A stretch of DNA of 7,658 nucleotides from assembly GCA_937922955.1 (NCBI GenBank), contig CALAKO010000076.1, forward strand, positions 1-7,658, written 5' to 3'. The position numbers and the translations under genes are program-made. Shown here in pieces: positions 1 through 5,751 of this stretch (position 1 is its first letter; each line of letters opens with the position of its first letter). A model generated the notes under the pieces. That model worked only from the letters and a program-made list of their open reading frames with translations. It ran no database searches and was not told where the DNA came from. This stretch comes from an uncultured Peptococcaceae bacterium. Its GTDB lineage: Bacteria; Bacillota; Peptococcia; Peptococcales; Peptococcaceae.

Positions 1-82
1 AAATTATGGCGCTGAGATGGTGATTGAGCAGGAAAGTGAAACGTTTTCTCTGTCGTTTTCGATTGTGTTAATTAATAAATAA
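1..82 (+). CDS. Sensor histidine kinase, C-terminal tail only (paralog 1 of array)
   Basis: The window opens inside a gene, in the frame starting at base 2, that ends at the TAA at 80-82. The last residues read NYGAEMVIEQ and then SLSFSIVLINK, the same ending as the complete kinase that follows (NYGAEPVIEQ...SLSFSIVLINK). It is therefore the end of a third paralogous histidine kinase, in the last strand of the GHKL ATPase domain. It is 17 bases upstream of the next kinase start, so the genes are almost certainly cotranscribed. Its bases 1-60 align without gaps to 1323-1382. It is not identical to the later copies (AEM instead of AEP; ESE instead of EGE). Nothing can be said of its sensor domain, which lies outside the window. 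Confidence 0.85.
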   Translation, partial: NYGAEMVIEQESETFSLSFSIVLINK

Positions 83-2704
83 GAAATGGAGGCTTCAATA
101 TGACGATCATTGATTTTGCTTACAGCATGACGGCGCCTGTTGAAGCCGTGATGTTTTTTATGATGTTTGATGCGTTTTTTGAGCGGCGCCGAAAATTTGC
201 GATATGGCAGTATTTGTTTGGTGTTGTAGTGTTGATGGTGATGATCTGTTTTGTTAATGCACTGTTTCTGTTTAAAGCAGGAAACTTTATCGGAATGACT
301 TTTTCGGCTGTTGCAGTTTCTTTGATTTTTTATCAAACAAATTGGATGAAGCGCATTTTTATTCCTATTTTCCTTTGGGTTTTATCCAGTATGGGAGAAA
401 TCCTTATACTGTATTTTATCACGCTGGTTTTTGATGTTACCAACAGCGAAGTGATTCAAACACCTGCCTATTTGATTTTGGGAATAATACTTTCAAAAAT
501 TTTCAATTTTTCCATTTGCTATGCTATCATTACAAAAATGCGTACGCGTTGTTTTGATATTGGCGTGACATACTGGATTTTTTTTATTTGCCTCTTGATC
601 ATTTCTGAGGTGTCTATTGTTTTGATATTTTGGATGCTGGCAGAATTAGGTAATCCAGCGTATAATAGTGCGGCGATGTTCAGTTCTATTGGAATTTTTT
701 GTGGCACTTTTTTTGCTCTTTATTTATATGAACGTTCATTACATCAACATCAGATTATTGCTAAGCAGGAGCAGTTTGAGCAACAGATGGAATCGCAACT
801 CAAGCATATGGATGAAATTGTATTGAAACAAAACGAACTGCGGCGTGTGAAGCATGATATGGCTAACCAAATGATTGCTATTAAAAGCTACTTGGACAAC
901 GCCGATATTTCCGGCGGGCAGCAGTATGTGGCAGGGATCACTGATCAGCTTCAATACATTAGCCCTAGCATTAACACTGGCAACAATGCACTGGATGCTA
1001 TTCTCAGCACAAAAAAATCCCTTGCTGAAAGCAAGGGCATTGTGTTCAATAATGAGATACGCATTCAGGAACGTCTGCCTCTTGATCCGAAGGACCTCTG
1101 CATCATCTTTGGCAATGCACTGGACAACGCCATCGAAGCCTGTGACCGCCTACCGGAGCACGCCGAGAAATGCATCGACCTGCTGCTGGTTCAGGATGCA
1201 CACTCTCTTTTTTGCACCCTTAGCAACACCGCGCCAGCCAACAACGACCGTGCCTTCACCACCAGCAAAGCCGACAAAGTTAACCACGGCTTTGGCCTGC
1301 AAAACATCCGCGACGCCCTGGCAAACTATGGCGCCGAACCGGTGATTGAGCAAGAAGGCGAAAGGTTTTCTCTTTCATTTTCGATTGTGTTGATCAATAA
1401 ATAAGAAACGGAGGCTTCAATATGACGATCATTGATTTTGCATACAGCATGACGGCACCTGTTGAAGCCGTTGTTTTTTTTATGATGTTCGATGCTTTTT
1501 GTGAAAAACGGCGTATATTTGCATTCTGGCAATATAGTGTGGGTGTGCTTATATTAGCGGGAATGATTAGCCTCGTTAATTCATATCTGCTGTTTCGATT
1601 AAGTAATGCAATAGGAATGATTGTTTCGGCTTTTTTTGTTTCGTTGTTTTTTTATCATTCATCTTTTATTAAAAGAGTATTCGTTCCATTGTCCATATGG
1701 GCGATCATGGGAGCCATTGAAACGCTGGTTTTAAATTTAATAAGCTTTATTTTTGGTATTACTTCAAATGAAGTTATTAACAGTCCTGCGTATTTGGTAT
1801 TAGGCATTATTGTTTCAAAATCATTGGCATTGGCAGTCGTTTATGCCATTCGTGTGAAGCGTTATTCAAGAAAAGTTGAATTAAATGTCACATTTTGGTT
1901 TCTCTTTTTATTTTTGTTAACCAGTTCGGTGATTTCTGTTTTTTTAATACTTTGGATGTTAAATGCGCTAAATGATTCTCATTATAATTTAATTGCTTTG
2001 ATTTGTTCAATCGGGTTATTTGTAGGTATGTTTTTGTCTCTCTATTTTTATGAACATATGGCTGAGCAAAACCAAATCATTCGTGAACAGGAACAGTTTG
2101 AACAGCAGATGAAATCGCAGCTCAAACATATGGATGAAATTATCCTTAAACAAAATGAGCTTCGGCGGGTCAAGCATGATATGGTCAATCAGCTGATTGC
2201 TATTAAAAGCTATCTGGATAACGCCGATATTTCCGGTGGGCAGCAGTATGTAGCAGGGATCACTGATCAGCTTCAACACATCAGTTCAAGCATCAATACC
2301 GGAAACAACGCGCTGGATGCCATTCTCAGCACAAAAAAATCCCTTGCCGAAAGCAAGGGCATCGTGTTCAACACCGAGATACGCATTTCTGAGCGCCTGC
2401 CTCTTGACGCGAAAGACCTCTGCATCATCTTTGGCAACGCGTTGGACAATGCCATCGAAGCTTGTGACCGCCTGCCGGAGAACGCCGAGAAATGCATCGA
2501 CCTGCTGCTGGTTCAGGATGCACACTCTCTTTTTTGCACCCTTAGCAACACCGCGCCAGCCAACAACGACCGTGCCTTCACCACCAGCAAAGCCGACAAA
2601 GTTAACCACGGCTTTGGCCTGCAAAACATCCGCGACGCCCTGGCAAACTATGGCGCCGAACCGTTGATTGAGCAGGAAGGTGAAACGTTTTCTCTCTCCT
2701 TTAA
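61..2704 (+). repeat. Tandem 1322-base gene duplication (two full units, part of a third)
   Basis: Positions 61, 1383 and 2705 mark unit boundaries. The intergenic spacer, the kinase start codons (100 and 1422), the His252 codons (853 and 2175) and the GHKL region (1161 and 2483) are all offset by exactly 1322 bases. Bases 1-60 belong to a preceding unit, in register with 1323-1382. The spacer, ribosome binding site and first ~26 codons are nearly the same in both units; the sensor part is not. Confidence 0.85.
100..1404 (+). CDS. AgrC/HPK10-like membrane sensor histidine kinase (GHKL ATPase), array copy 2
   Basis: Predicted membrane histidine kinase of 434 residues. The family autophosphorylates on His and passes phosphate to a response regulator, usually of the LytTR type, after sensing a peptide. 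Residues ~9-211 form six or seven hydrophobic membrane segments. Residues ~214-250 are a charged, Gln-rich linker likely to be a coiled coil. The H-box RRVKHDMANQ places the phospho-acceptor at His252. The N-box is NALDNAIEA from Asn339, an N-T pair lies in SNTAP (375-379), and a glycine box GFGLQN starts at Gly397; these fit the HATPase_c_5 type of AgrC/ComD-like kinases. The start at 100 follows GGAGG (88-92) by 7 bases. It sits 17 bases after one paralog and 17 before the next. The sensor half is AT-rich and the kinase half GC-richer. The ligand and the partner regulator cannot be read from the window. Confidence 0.92.
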   Translation: MTIIDFAYSMTAPVEAVMFFMMFDAFFERRRKFAIWQYLFGVVVLMVMICFVNALFLFKAGNFIGMTFSAVAVSLIFYQTNWMKRIFIPIFLWVLSSMGEILILYFITLVFDVTNSEVIQTPAYLILGIILSKIFNFSICYAIITKMRTRCFDIGVTYWIFFICLLIISEVSIVLIFWMLAELGNPAYNSAAMFSSIGIFCGTFFALYLYERSLHQHQIIAKQEQFEQQMESQLKHMDEIVLKQNELRRVKHDMANQMIAIKSYLDNADISGGQQYVAGITDQLQYISPSINTGNNALDAILSTKKSLAESKGIVFNNEIRIQERLPLDPKDLCIIFGNALDNAIEACDRLPEHAEKCIDLLLVQDAHSLFCTLSNTAPANNDRAFTTSKADKVNHGFGLQNIRDALANYGAEPVIEQEGERFSLSFSIVLINK

Positions 2705-2720
2705 CATTGTCCTACAATAA
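1422..2720 (+). CDS. AgrC/HPK10-like membrane sensor histidine kinase (GHKL ATPase), array copy 3
   Basis: Predicted membrane histidine kinase of 432 residues, the last gene of the array. It has the same architecture as its upstream neighbour: multi-pass membrane sensor (~9-211), Gln-rich coiled linker, His252 in RRVKHDMVNQ, N-box NALDNAIEA from Asn339, and glycine box GFGLQN from Gly397. All landmarks fall at identical residue numbers, so the two sensors have no net length difference. Residues 1-26 differ from the neighbour at one position only. From ~27 to ~217 the sequences diverge strongly, and from ~218 on they are again very similar. The end differs slightly (SFNIVLQ instead of SFSIVLINK). 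Translation starts 17 bases after the previous stop with a GGAGG site. A strong terminator at 2742-2771 closes the unit. Likely role: sensing a related but distinct ligand and feeding the same regulator; this is inference. Confidence 0.92.
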   Translation: MTIIDFAYSMTAPVEAVVFFMMFDAFCEKRRIFAFWQYSVGVLILAGMISLVNSYLLFRLSNAIGMIVSAFFVSLFFYHSSFIKRVFVPLSIWAIMGAIETLVLNLISFIFGITSNEVINSPAYLVLGIIVSKSLALAVVYAIRVKRYSRKVELNVTFWFLFLFLLTSSVISVFLILWMLNALNDSHYNLIALICSIGLFVGMFLSLYFYEHMAEQNQIIREQEQFEQQMKSQLKHMDEIILKQNELRRVKHDMVNQLIAIKSYLDNADISGGQQYVAGITDQLQHISSSINTGNNALDAILSTKKSLAESKGIVFNTEIRISERLPLDAKDLCIIFGNALDNAIEACDRLPENAEKCIDLLLVQDAHSLFCTLSNTAPANNDRAFTTSKADKVNHGFGLQNIRDALANYGAEPLIEQEGETFSLSFNIVLQ

Positions 2721-2741
2721 TAGAAAAGAGTCGATACAGTG

Positions 2742-2771
2742 CCTGCAAGTCTATGGACTTGCAGGTTTTTT
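2742..2771 (+). terminator. Rho-independent terminator of the kinase operon
   Basis: A perfect 10-base stem CCTGCAAGTC / GACTTGCAGG with loop TATG is followed by six T. It lies 21 bases after the last kinase stop and ends the array transcript. Confidence 0.92.
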
Positions 2772-2804
2772 GTTGTTTGCGTCATAAAAACGTCGTTTGC
2801 GACA
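2772..2804 (+). promoter_or_regulatory. Direct repeat, possible regulator binding site
   Basis: GTTGTTTGCGTCA (2772-2784) and GTCGTTTGCGACA (2792-2804) agree at 11 of 13 bases and start 20 bases apart, about two helical turns. They lie just upstream of where the -35 box of the stalk-protein promoter should be, the usual place for an activator of the LytTR (AgrA/ComE) kind. The second copy also contains a small inverted repeat (GTCG-TTTG-CGAC). Function is inferred from position only. Confidence 0.4.
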
Positions 2805-2829
2805 CTTTCCCGCACAGTGACAGAAATGG

Positions 2830-2838
2830 TGCTATAAT
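2830..2838 (+). promoter_or_regulatory. Extended -10 promoter of the stalk-domain protein gene
   Basis: TGC-TATAAT is a consensus extended -10 box, placing transcription start near 2845. No good -35 box lies 17 bases upstream (CCGCAC at 2810-2815), which suits either an extended -10 promoter or one that needs an activator. Confidence 0.65.
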
Positions 2839-2855
2839 CCGAGCAAAGAAAAAAT

Positions 2856-2861
2856 GAGAGG
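2856..2861 (+). promoter_or_regulatory. Ribosome binding site that fixes the stalk-protein start
   Basis: GAGAGG lies 10 bases before ATG 2872 but only 4 bases before the in-frame TTG at 2866. ATG 2872 is therefore the better start; it also puts the KKK of the signal peptide at the very N-terminus. Confidence 0.7.
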
Positions 2862-2871
2862 ATGATTGATT

Positions 2872-3444
2872 ATGAAAAAGAAGAATCGTTTGATGGCTGT
2901 TGTACTGGCGGCTTTGATGGGGATTGGCGCTTTTCTGCCAGCTGCAAAAGCGGATGCAGTGGATATTCAGCCGCTGCCATTTCCAACGTATGTGAATGGG
3001 TCGAAGGTTGTGATCAACAATGCGCTGCTTTATGGGGGGCATACTTATGTGCAGCTGCGCGAGCTGGCTGGGGCGACCAATATGGGCATTGAGTTTGTCA
3101 GTGAGCCTTCTTTGGTGCCTGGCGGCGGGCTGCCACAGGGCATCAGCATTGATCAGCCAACGTTTGTTTATGTGAAAGACGGCGTGCAAGATTGGGGCAA
3201 TGTTTATGGCGGCGGCACGTTCAAAGGTGTCGATATTACCACGCTGCACAATCGTTACATGGACCATGAAGGCAACTTGGCTTATCATTTCACTGGCAGC
3301 GATGATTTGGTGGTGCCAGATGGAGAAGGCGGCAGCAAAACGATTGATTTACACATTGTCAATAGCTATGGGAAAGTGTATGTATCGGTTGATGAATTCC
3401 GCGATAAGATTCAGCCATATCTGGTGGATATGTGCATGCAGTAA
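2872..3444 (+). CDS. Secreted stalk-domain protein (copper amine oxidase N-terminal-like)
   Basis: A 190-residue exported protein. The N-terminus is a classic signal peptide: MKKKNR, a hydrophobic stretch (~8-22) and the cleavage motif AAKA before Asp28. The mature part begins with a module of the stalk/copper amine oxidase N-terminal type: YVNGSKVVINN, a Gly turn, then HTYVQLRELAGATN, which matches the family pattern of a V-N-G strand followed by T-Y-V-x-L-R-E. A less clear second module may be the C-terminal VNSYGKVYVSVDEFRD. The middle (~80-150) is Gly- and Asp-rich and not recognised. Such modules are common in wall-associated proteins of Bacillota; no catalytic residues are visible, so a structural or ligand-binding role is likely. 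It has its own promoter and terminator and follows the kinase array directly, which makes it a candidate target of that system (inference). Confidence 0.8.
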   Translation: MKKKNRLMAVVLAALMGIGAFLPAAKADAVDIQPLPFPTYVNGSKVVINNALLYGGHTYVQLRELAGATNMGIEFVSEPSLVPGGGLPQGISIDQPTFVYVKDGVQDWGNVYGGGTFKGVDITTLHNRYMDHEGNLAYHFTGSDDLVVPDGEGGSKTIDLHIVNSYGKVYVSVDEFRDKIQPYLVDMCMQ

Positions 3445-3484
3445 GTTTTATGATTTTATGCAGGCGTCTCGGGATGGGCGTAAG

Positions 3485-3512
3485 GTGCGGCAGGGTTCTG
3501 CCGCACTTTTTT
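3485..3512 (+). terminator. Rho-independent terminator between stalk and HicB-like genes
   Basis: A 9-base stem GTGCGGCAG / CTGCCGCAC with loop GGTT is followed by six T. It ends the stalk-protein transcript. It stands only four bases before the GGGAGG of the next gene, so it may also limit read-through into that gene. Confidence 0.9.
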
Positions 3513-3531
3513 GCAGGGAGGGTGAAGACTG

Positions 3532-3912
3532 ATGGATGTGTTGGAGTATAAGGGCTATGTCACAAAGGTGCATTATGATGCTGAGGCGAAGGTGTTGTAT
3601 GGCAAGGTGCAGGGCATTGTGGACGCGGTGAATTATGAGAGCGCAACGATGGACGGCGTGGAGGCAGCGTTTCACGATTCAGTGGACCGGTATCTGGCGT
3701 TTTGCGCGGCGGTGGGGCGGCGGCCCTGCAAGGCGTTCAAGGGGCAGTTTAATGTGCGCATGAAGCCAGCGCTGCACAAGGCGATGGTGCAGTGGGCGAT
3801 GCAGCACGAGATCACGCTGAATGCGGCGGTGGAGGAAGCGGTGCGCACGTTTTTAGAACGCGAGCAGGAAAAAGCAGACACTGAACAGGCACAGAATGAG
3901 GGGATGGCGTAA
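3532..3912 (+). CDS. HicB-family protein without a HicA partner
   Basis: A 126-residue cytoplasmic protein with the two-part layout of long HicB antitoxins. The N-terminal half (about 1-65: EYKGYVTKVHYD, LYGKVQGIVDAV, then a helix ending in AAFHDSVDRYLAFC) fits the degenerate RNase H-like fold. The C-terminal part (~71-108: GQFNVRMKPALHKAM through AAVEEAVRTFLER) is a ribbon-helix-helix DNA-binding domain. The tail is Glu/Gln-rich. HicB proteins usually neutralise the HicA mRNA interferase and repress their own operon. No HicA-sized gene lies on either side: 87 bases with a terminator upstream, and a terminator 24 bases downstream. It may thus be a solitary regulator. The ATG follows GGGAGG by 10 bases. 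No promoter is seen between the upstream terminator and the gene. Confidence 0.8.
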   Translation: MDVLEYKGYVTKVHYDAEAKVLYGKVQGIVDAVNYESATMDGVEAAFHDSVDRYLAFCAAVGRRPCKAFKGQFNVRMKPALHKAMVQWAMQHEITLNAAVEEAVRTFLEREQEKADTEQAQNEGMA

Positions 3913-3935
3913 GGTGCTTCCAGGGAAGAAACAAT

Positions 3936-3962
3936 AAAAACCAGCCGTGGGGCTGGTTTTTT
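3936..3962. terminator. Bidirectional terminator between convergent genes
   Basis: CCAGCC / GGCTGG with loop GTGG is flanked by five A on the left and six T on the right, so it can end transcription of the HicB-like gene (+) and of the small membrane protein (-). The same stem-loop recurs at 5284-5308. Confidence 0.88.
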
Positions 3963-3972
3963 GTGTGGACGA

Positions 3973-4392
3973 TTAGCGCCAGGAGACGTCGATGCCAAAC
4001 CATTTGAGCAGGTAGTACCAATTGACTTCGCTGACGAAGAGGATGACGGCGTAGAGAAGATAGAAGCCGACAAAAACGGCGAGCAGCAGTTTCCATTTTC
4101 TGGCGAAGATGGCACACAGCATGGTGGCGCAGTAAAGGGTGTGGATGCCTTCGCTGCCGAGCACGATGATGTTGAAGGCAGAGAGAACGAGCCCTTCAAA
4201 GAGAAACCATATTGTGAGAATACCAGCCATGACATAGGCAATTTTGCCGAGGCCTGTTTGTTGGCGCCAGATGTCGCGATAGCGAGCGCGGCGTTCGCTG
4301 CGGGCTTGGGCACGAATGGTGCGGCGGGCGTTTCGGCTGGCTTCGAGGCGTGCGCGCCATCCGCTTAGCGGCGGGGTTGTGTTCCTTTTCAT
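3973..4392 (-). CDS. Small membrane protein with a basic N-terminal tail, unknown function
   Basis: A 139-residue protein I do not recognise. Residues 1-49 are very basic (many Arg; for example SERRARYRD) and should be cytoplasmic, perhaps contacting membrane lipid or nucleic acid. Residues ~51-78, 82-97 and 101-121 are hydrophobic and give three or four membrane segments. The tail is aromatic (NWYYLLKWFG...SWR). GGGAGG (4399-4404) lies six bases before the start ATG. The gene begins 36 bases after the lipoprotein stop and reads the same way, so the two probably form an operon that ends at the bidirectional terminator 3936-3962. A joint envelope role with the lipoprotein is possible, but no function can be assigned. 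Confidence 0.7.
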   Translation of the reverse strand: MKRNTTPPLSGWRARLEASRNARRTIRAQARSERRARYRDIWRQQTGLGKIAYVMAGILTIWFLFEGLVLSAFNIIVLGSEGIHTLYCATMLCAIFARKWKLLLAVFVGFYLLYAVILFVSEVNWYYLLKWFGIDVSWR

Positions 4393-4428
4393 AGCAAACC
4401 TCCCTGAAAATAGGATAAGATGAATGGC

Positions 4429-5124
4429 CTAATCTCGGACTTTGTGCATATCGGCGTCGATGTCGTCTTTCCAGTAGTAGGTGAAGTCGTGGTCGTCTTC
4501 GTAGTCGCTGCGTTTGAGCTGGCTGTAGGCGTAGGTGGTGCGCCAGGCCTGTGGGTCGTCGTTGGCGGCCAGCTCCTGCAGGATTTTGTCGCCGCCGCGG
4601 CCAGTGTCGACGATGTTGTTGGCGAGCAGCCAGTCTCTGCCGTCTTTGATGAAGATGTAGCCTTCGTGGTTTTTGGCCAGCACCTCGTTGGTGTCGGGAT
4701 TTTTCATTTCAAAGGTGATGATGACTTTGGCGGTGTCGTCTTTGAGGTCGAAGGTGTCGTAGCGCAGATAAGGCGCAGCGTTGGAAAAGCTCTGGTCGCG
4801 ATAGCTGAGGGCGATGTACTGGATGCGGGCATCAAGCTCGGCTTCCAGGCCAGGCTCGCTGATTCGGTCGCCGTCAACGACGCCGATGCGGCCGTTGTAG
4901 GGGCAGTTCAAGATGGTGAGCGCATAGCTTTCCACTTCATCGGTGATTGCTTTCGCGTCGGCGGCCTGCGCCTTGTCCACCTGGACGGCGTCTCGGTTGA
5001 CGTAAAAGACAAATCCGTCGCCGCTGTTGATTGTGCTGTAGCTTGTCTCGGTGGTGTCGGCGCCGCAGCCGCAGAGCGTGACTGCAAGGCAGAGAAGCAG
5101 CAAGGGCATTGTTCGTTTTCTCAT
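4429..5124 (-). CDS. Predicted lipoprotein, unknown function
   Basis: A 231-residue exported protein. It starts MRKRTMPLLLLCLAV and has a lipobox LCGC, so Cys20 should be lipidated and the rest anchored on the outer face of the membrane. The mature part is rich in Asp and charged residues. A central stretch (about 95-165: ARIQYIALSYRD, FDLKDDTAKVIITFEMKN, then WLLANNIVDTG) has the helix-plus-curved-sheet rhythm of NTF2-like extracytoplasmic domains, but this is only a resemblance. No catalytic motif was found. An AAAGGATG-type ribosome binding site precedes the ATG, and a -10 box stands at 5193-5198. The gene lies upstream of the small membrane protein and is likely cotranscribed with it. Confidence 0.78.
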   Translation of the reverse strand: MRKRTMPLLLLCLAVTLCGCGADTTETSYSTINSGDGFVFYVNRDAVQVDKAQAADAKAITDEVESYALTILNCPYNGRIGVVDGDRISEPGLEAELDARIQYIALSYRDQSFSNAAPYLRYDTFDLKDDTAKVIITFEMKNPDTNEVLAKNHEGYIFIKDGRDWLLANNIVDTGRGGDKILQELAANDDPQAWRTTYAYSQLKRSDYEDDHDFTYYWKDDIDADMHKVRD

Positions 5125-5192
5125 GATGGCTCATCCTTTCATTGGCGGTTGTGAAGCCTGGCAGACAACAGGGTGCTGTATGGATTTGCTTT

Positions 5193-5198
5193 ATTATA
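5193..5198 (-). promoter_or_regulatory. Probable -10 box for the lipoprotein operon
   Basis: The minus strand reads TTGTATAATAAAG, a consensus TATAAT about 70 bases before the lipoprotein ATG. No convincing -35 box is found at 16-18 bases; a poor TTCATA lies 20 bases upstream. The rest of the spacer between 5125 and 5283 holds nothing else I can identify. Confidence 0.5.
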
Positions 5199-5283
5199 CA
5201 AGACGAAGCTTCTTTTTTTATGAATGATTTCTAAATGGTTTCTTAATTATTTATGAATGCGTCTGTGTCGGTGTTGATGGGCA

Positions 5284-5308
5284 TAAAAAAACCAGCCGTG
5301 GGGCTGGT
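5284..5308 (-). terminator. Terminator of the HEPN-MNT operon
   Basis: On the minus strand ACCAGCC / GGCTGGT with loop CCAC is followed by seven T. It lies about 32 bases after the HepT-like stop. There is no T run on the plus side, so it works leftward only. Confidence 0.88.
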
Positions 5309-5340
5309 AGCTGGGTGAAATATTGTGGGGGAGCGCCTTT

Positions 5341-5751
5341 TTATGTCCAAGTGTCTTCGACTTCATCTAATTTTTTGCGAAGCTGCTGTTCCAGCGCAAG
5401 AAATGCTGGGATGAAGCTGTCACGAATCAGCAGAAGCAGATCATCAATCTGATCCTCATCATAGATATGGGTTGCAGTATTGCGCTTTTTTAACATGGTG
5501 AGCCAAACGGCAGCGTCTTCAAGAAAGCCTGCTTTGTAGCCAAGCTGCAGAATTTCCCGAGGTGATCCTATATCTGCGTTTTGTACGCCGTGTTCTCTCA
5601 GCACAGCTTGCAATGCTTTCCAGGCCAGTTCAAATGTCAAATTAAACTGTCCGATCACGCCCATTCGGTAGATATCGTTTTCGTTTGCAAATTCAAAATT
5701 GGCTCCTTTCAATATATGAAGGCAGTTTGAGAAATTATCGAGTTTTTTCAT
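5341..5751 (-). CDS. HepT/HI0074-family HEPN protein (putative toxin of a HEPN-MNT pair)
   Basis: A 136-residue, all-helical cytoplasmic protein. It matches the nucleotidyltransferase substrate-binding family (HI0074 type), with a helix reading GQFNLTFELAWKALQ (~34-48), then SPREILQLGYKAGF (63-76), and the signature RNTATHIYDE (90-99). The last contains the HEPN motif R-x4-H (Arg90, His95) followed by x-Tyr (Tyr97). In characterised HepT-MntA pairs, R-x4-H is the RNase active site and that Tyr is AMPylated by the MNT antitoxin to silence the toxin. All three residues are present here, so toxin activity is possible; HI0074-type proteins have also been viewed simply as substrate-binding subunits. 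The start ATG overlaps the end of the MNT gene by 17 bases, with GGGGT (5760-5764) as a ribosome binding site, which points to coupled translation. Confidence 0.85.
   Translation of the reverse strand: MKKLDNFSNCLHILKGANFEFANENDIYRMGVIGQFNLTFELAWKALQAVLREHGVQNADIGSPREILQLGYKAGFLEDAAVWLTMLKKRNTATHIYDEDQIDDLLLLIRDSFIPAFLALEQQLRKKLDEVEDTWT

Noticed and set aside
875..1345. Long plus-strand open frame overlapping the first complete kinase (and its twin at 2317-2667)
   Set aside because: It lies in another frame of the conserved kinase region, where motifs of the real frame are clear; the twin arises because the DNA is duplicated.
83..1421. Search for a small signal-peptide gene between the kinases
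   Set aside because: The spacers are 17 bases and hold only a ribosome binding site, so there is no room for an AgrD-like gene.
3445..3972. HicA toxin partner next to the HicB-like gene
   Set aside because: The flanking gaps are 87 and 60 bases and are mostly terminators; no frame for a double-stranded RNA-binding-fold HicA protein exists.
3672..4313. Minus-strand frame of 213 codons across the end of the HicB-like gene, the terminator and the membrane protein gene
   Set aside because: It crosses a bidirectional terminator, is Ser/Ala/Pro-rich, and conflicts with better supported genes on both sides.
4420..5154. Plus-strand open frame of 244 codons opposite the lipoprotein
   Set aside because: Its product is a V/G/A/D-rich antisense shadow, while the minus strand has a signal peptide, lipobox, ribosome binding site and promoter.
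5199..5220. Palindromic GAAGCTTC with a T run as a plus-strand terminator
   Set aside because: The palindrome has no loop and no plus-strand gene ends before it; it lies upstream of the lipoprotein promoter instead.
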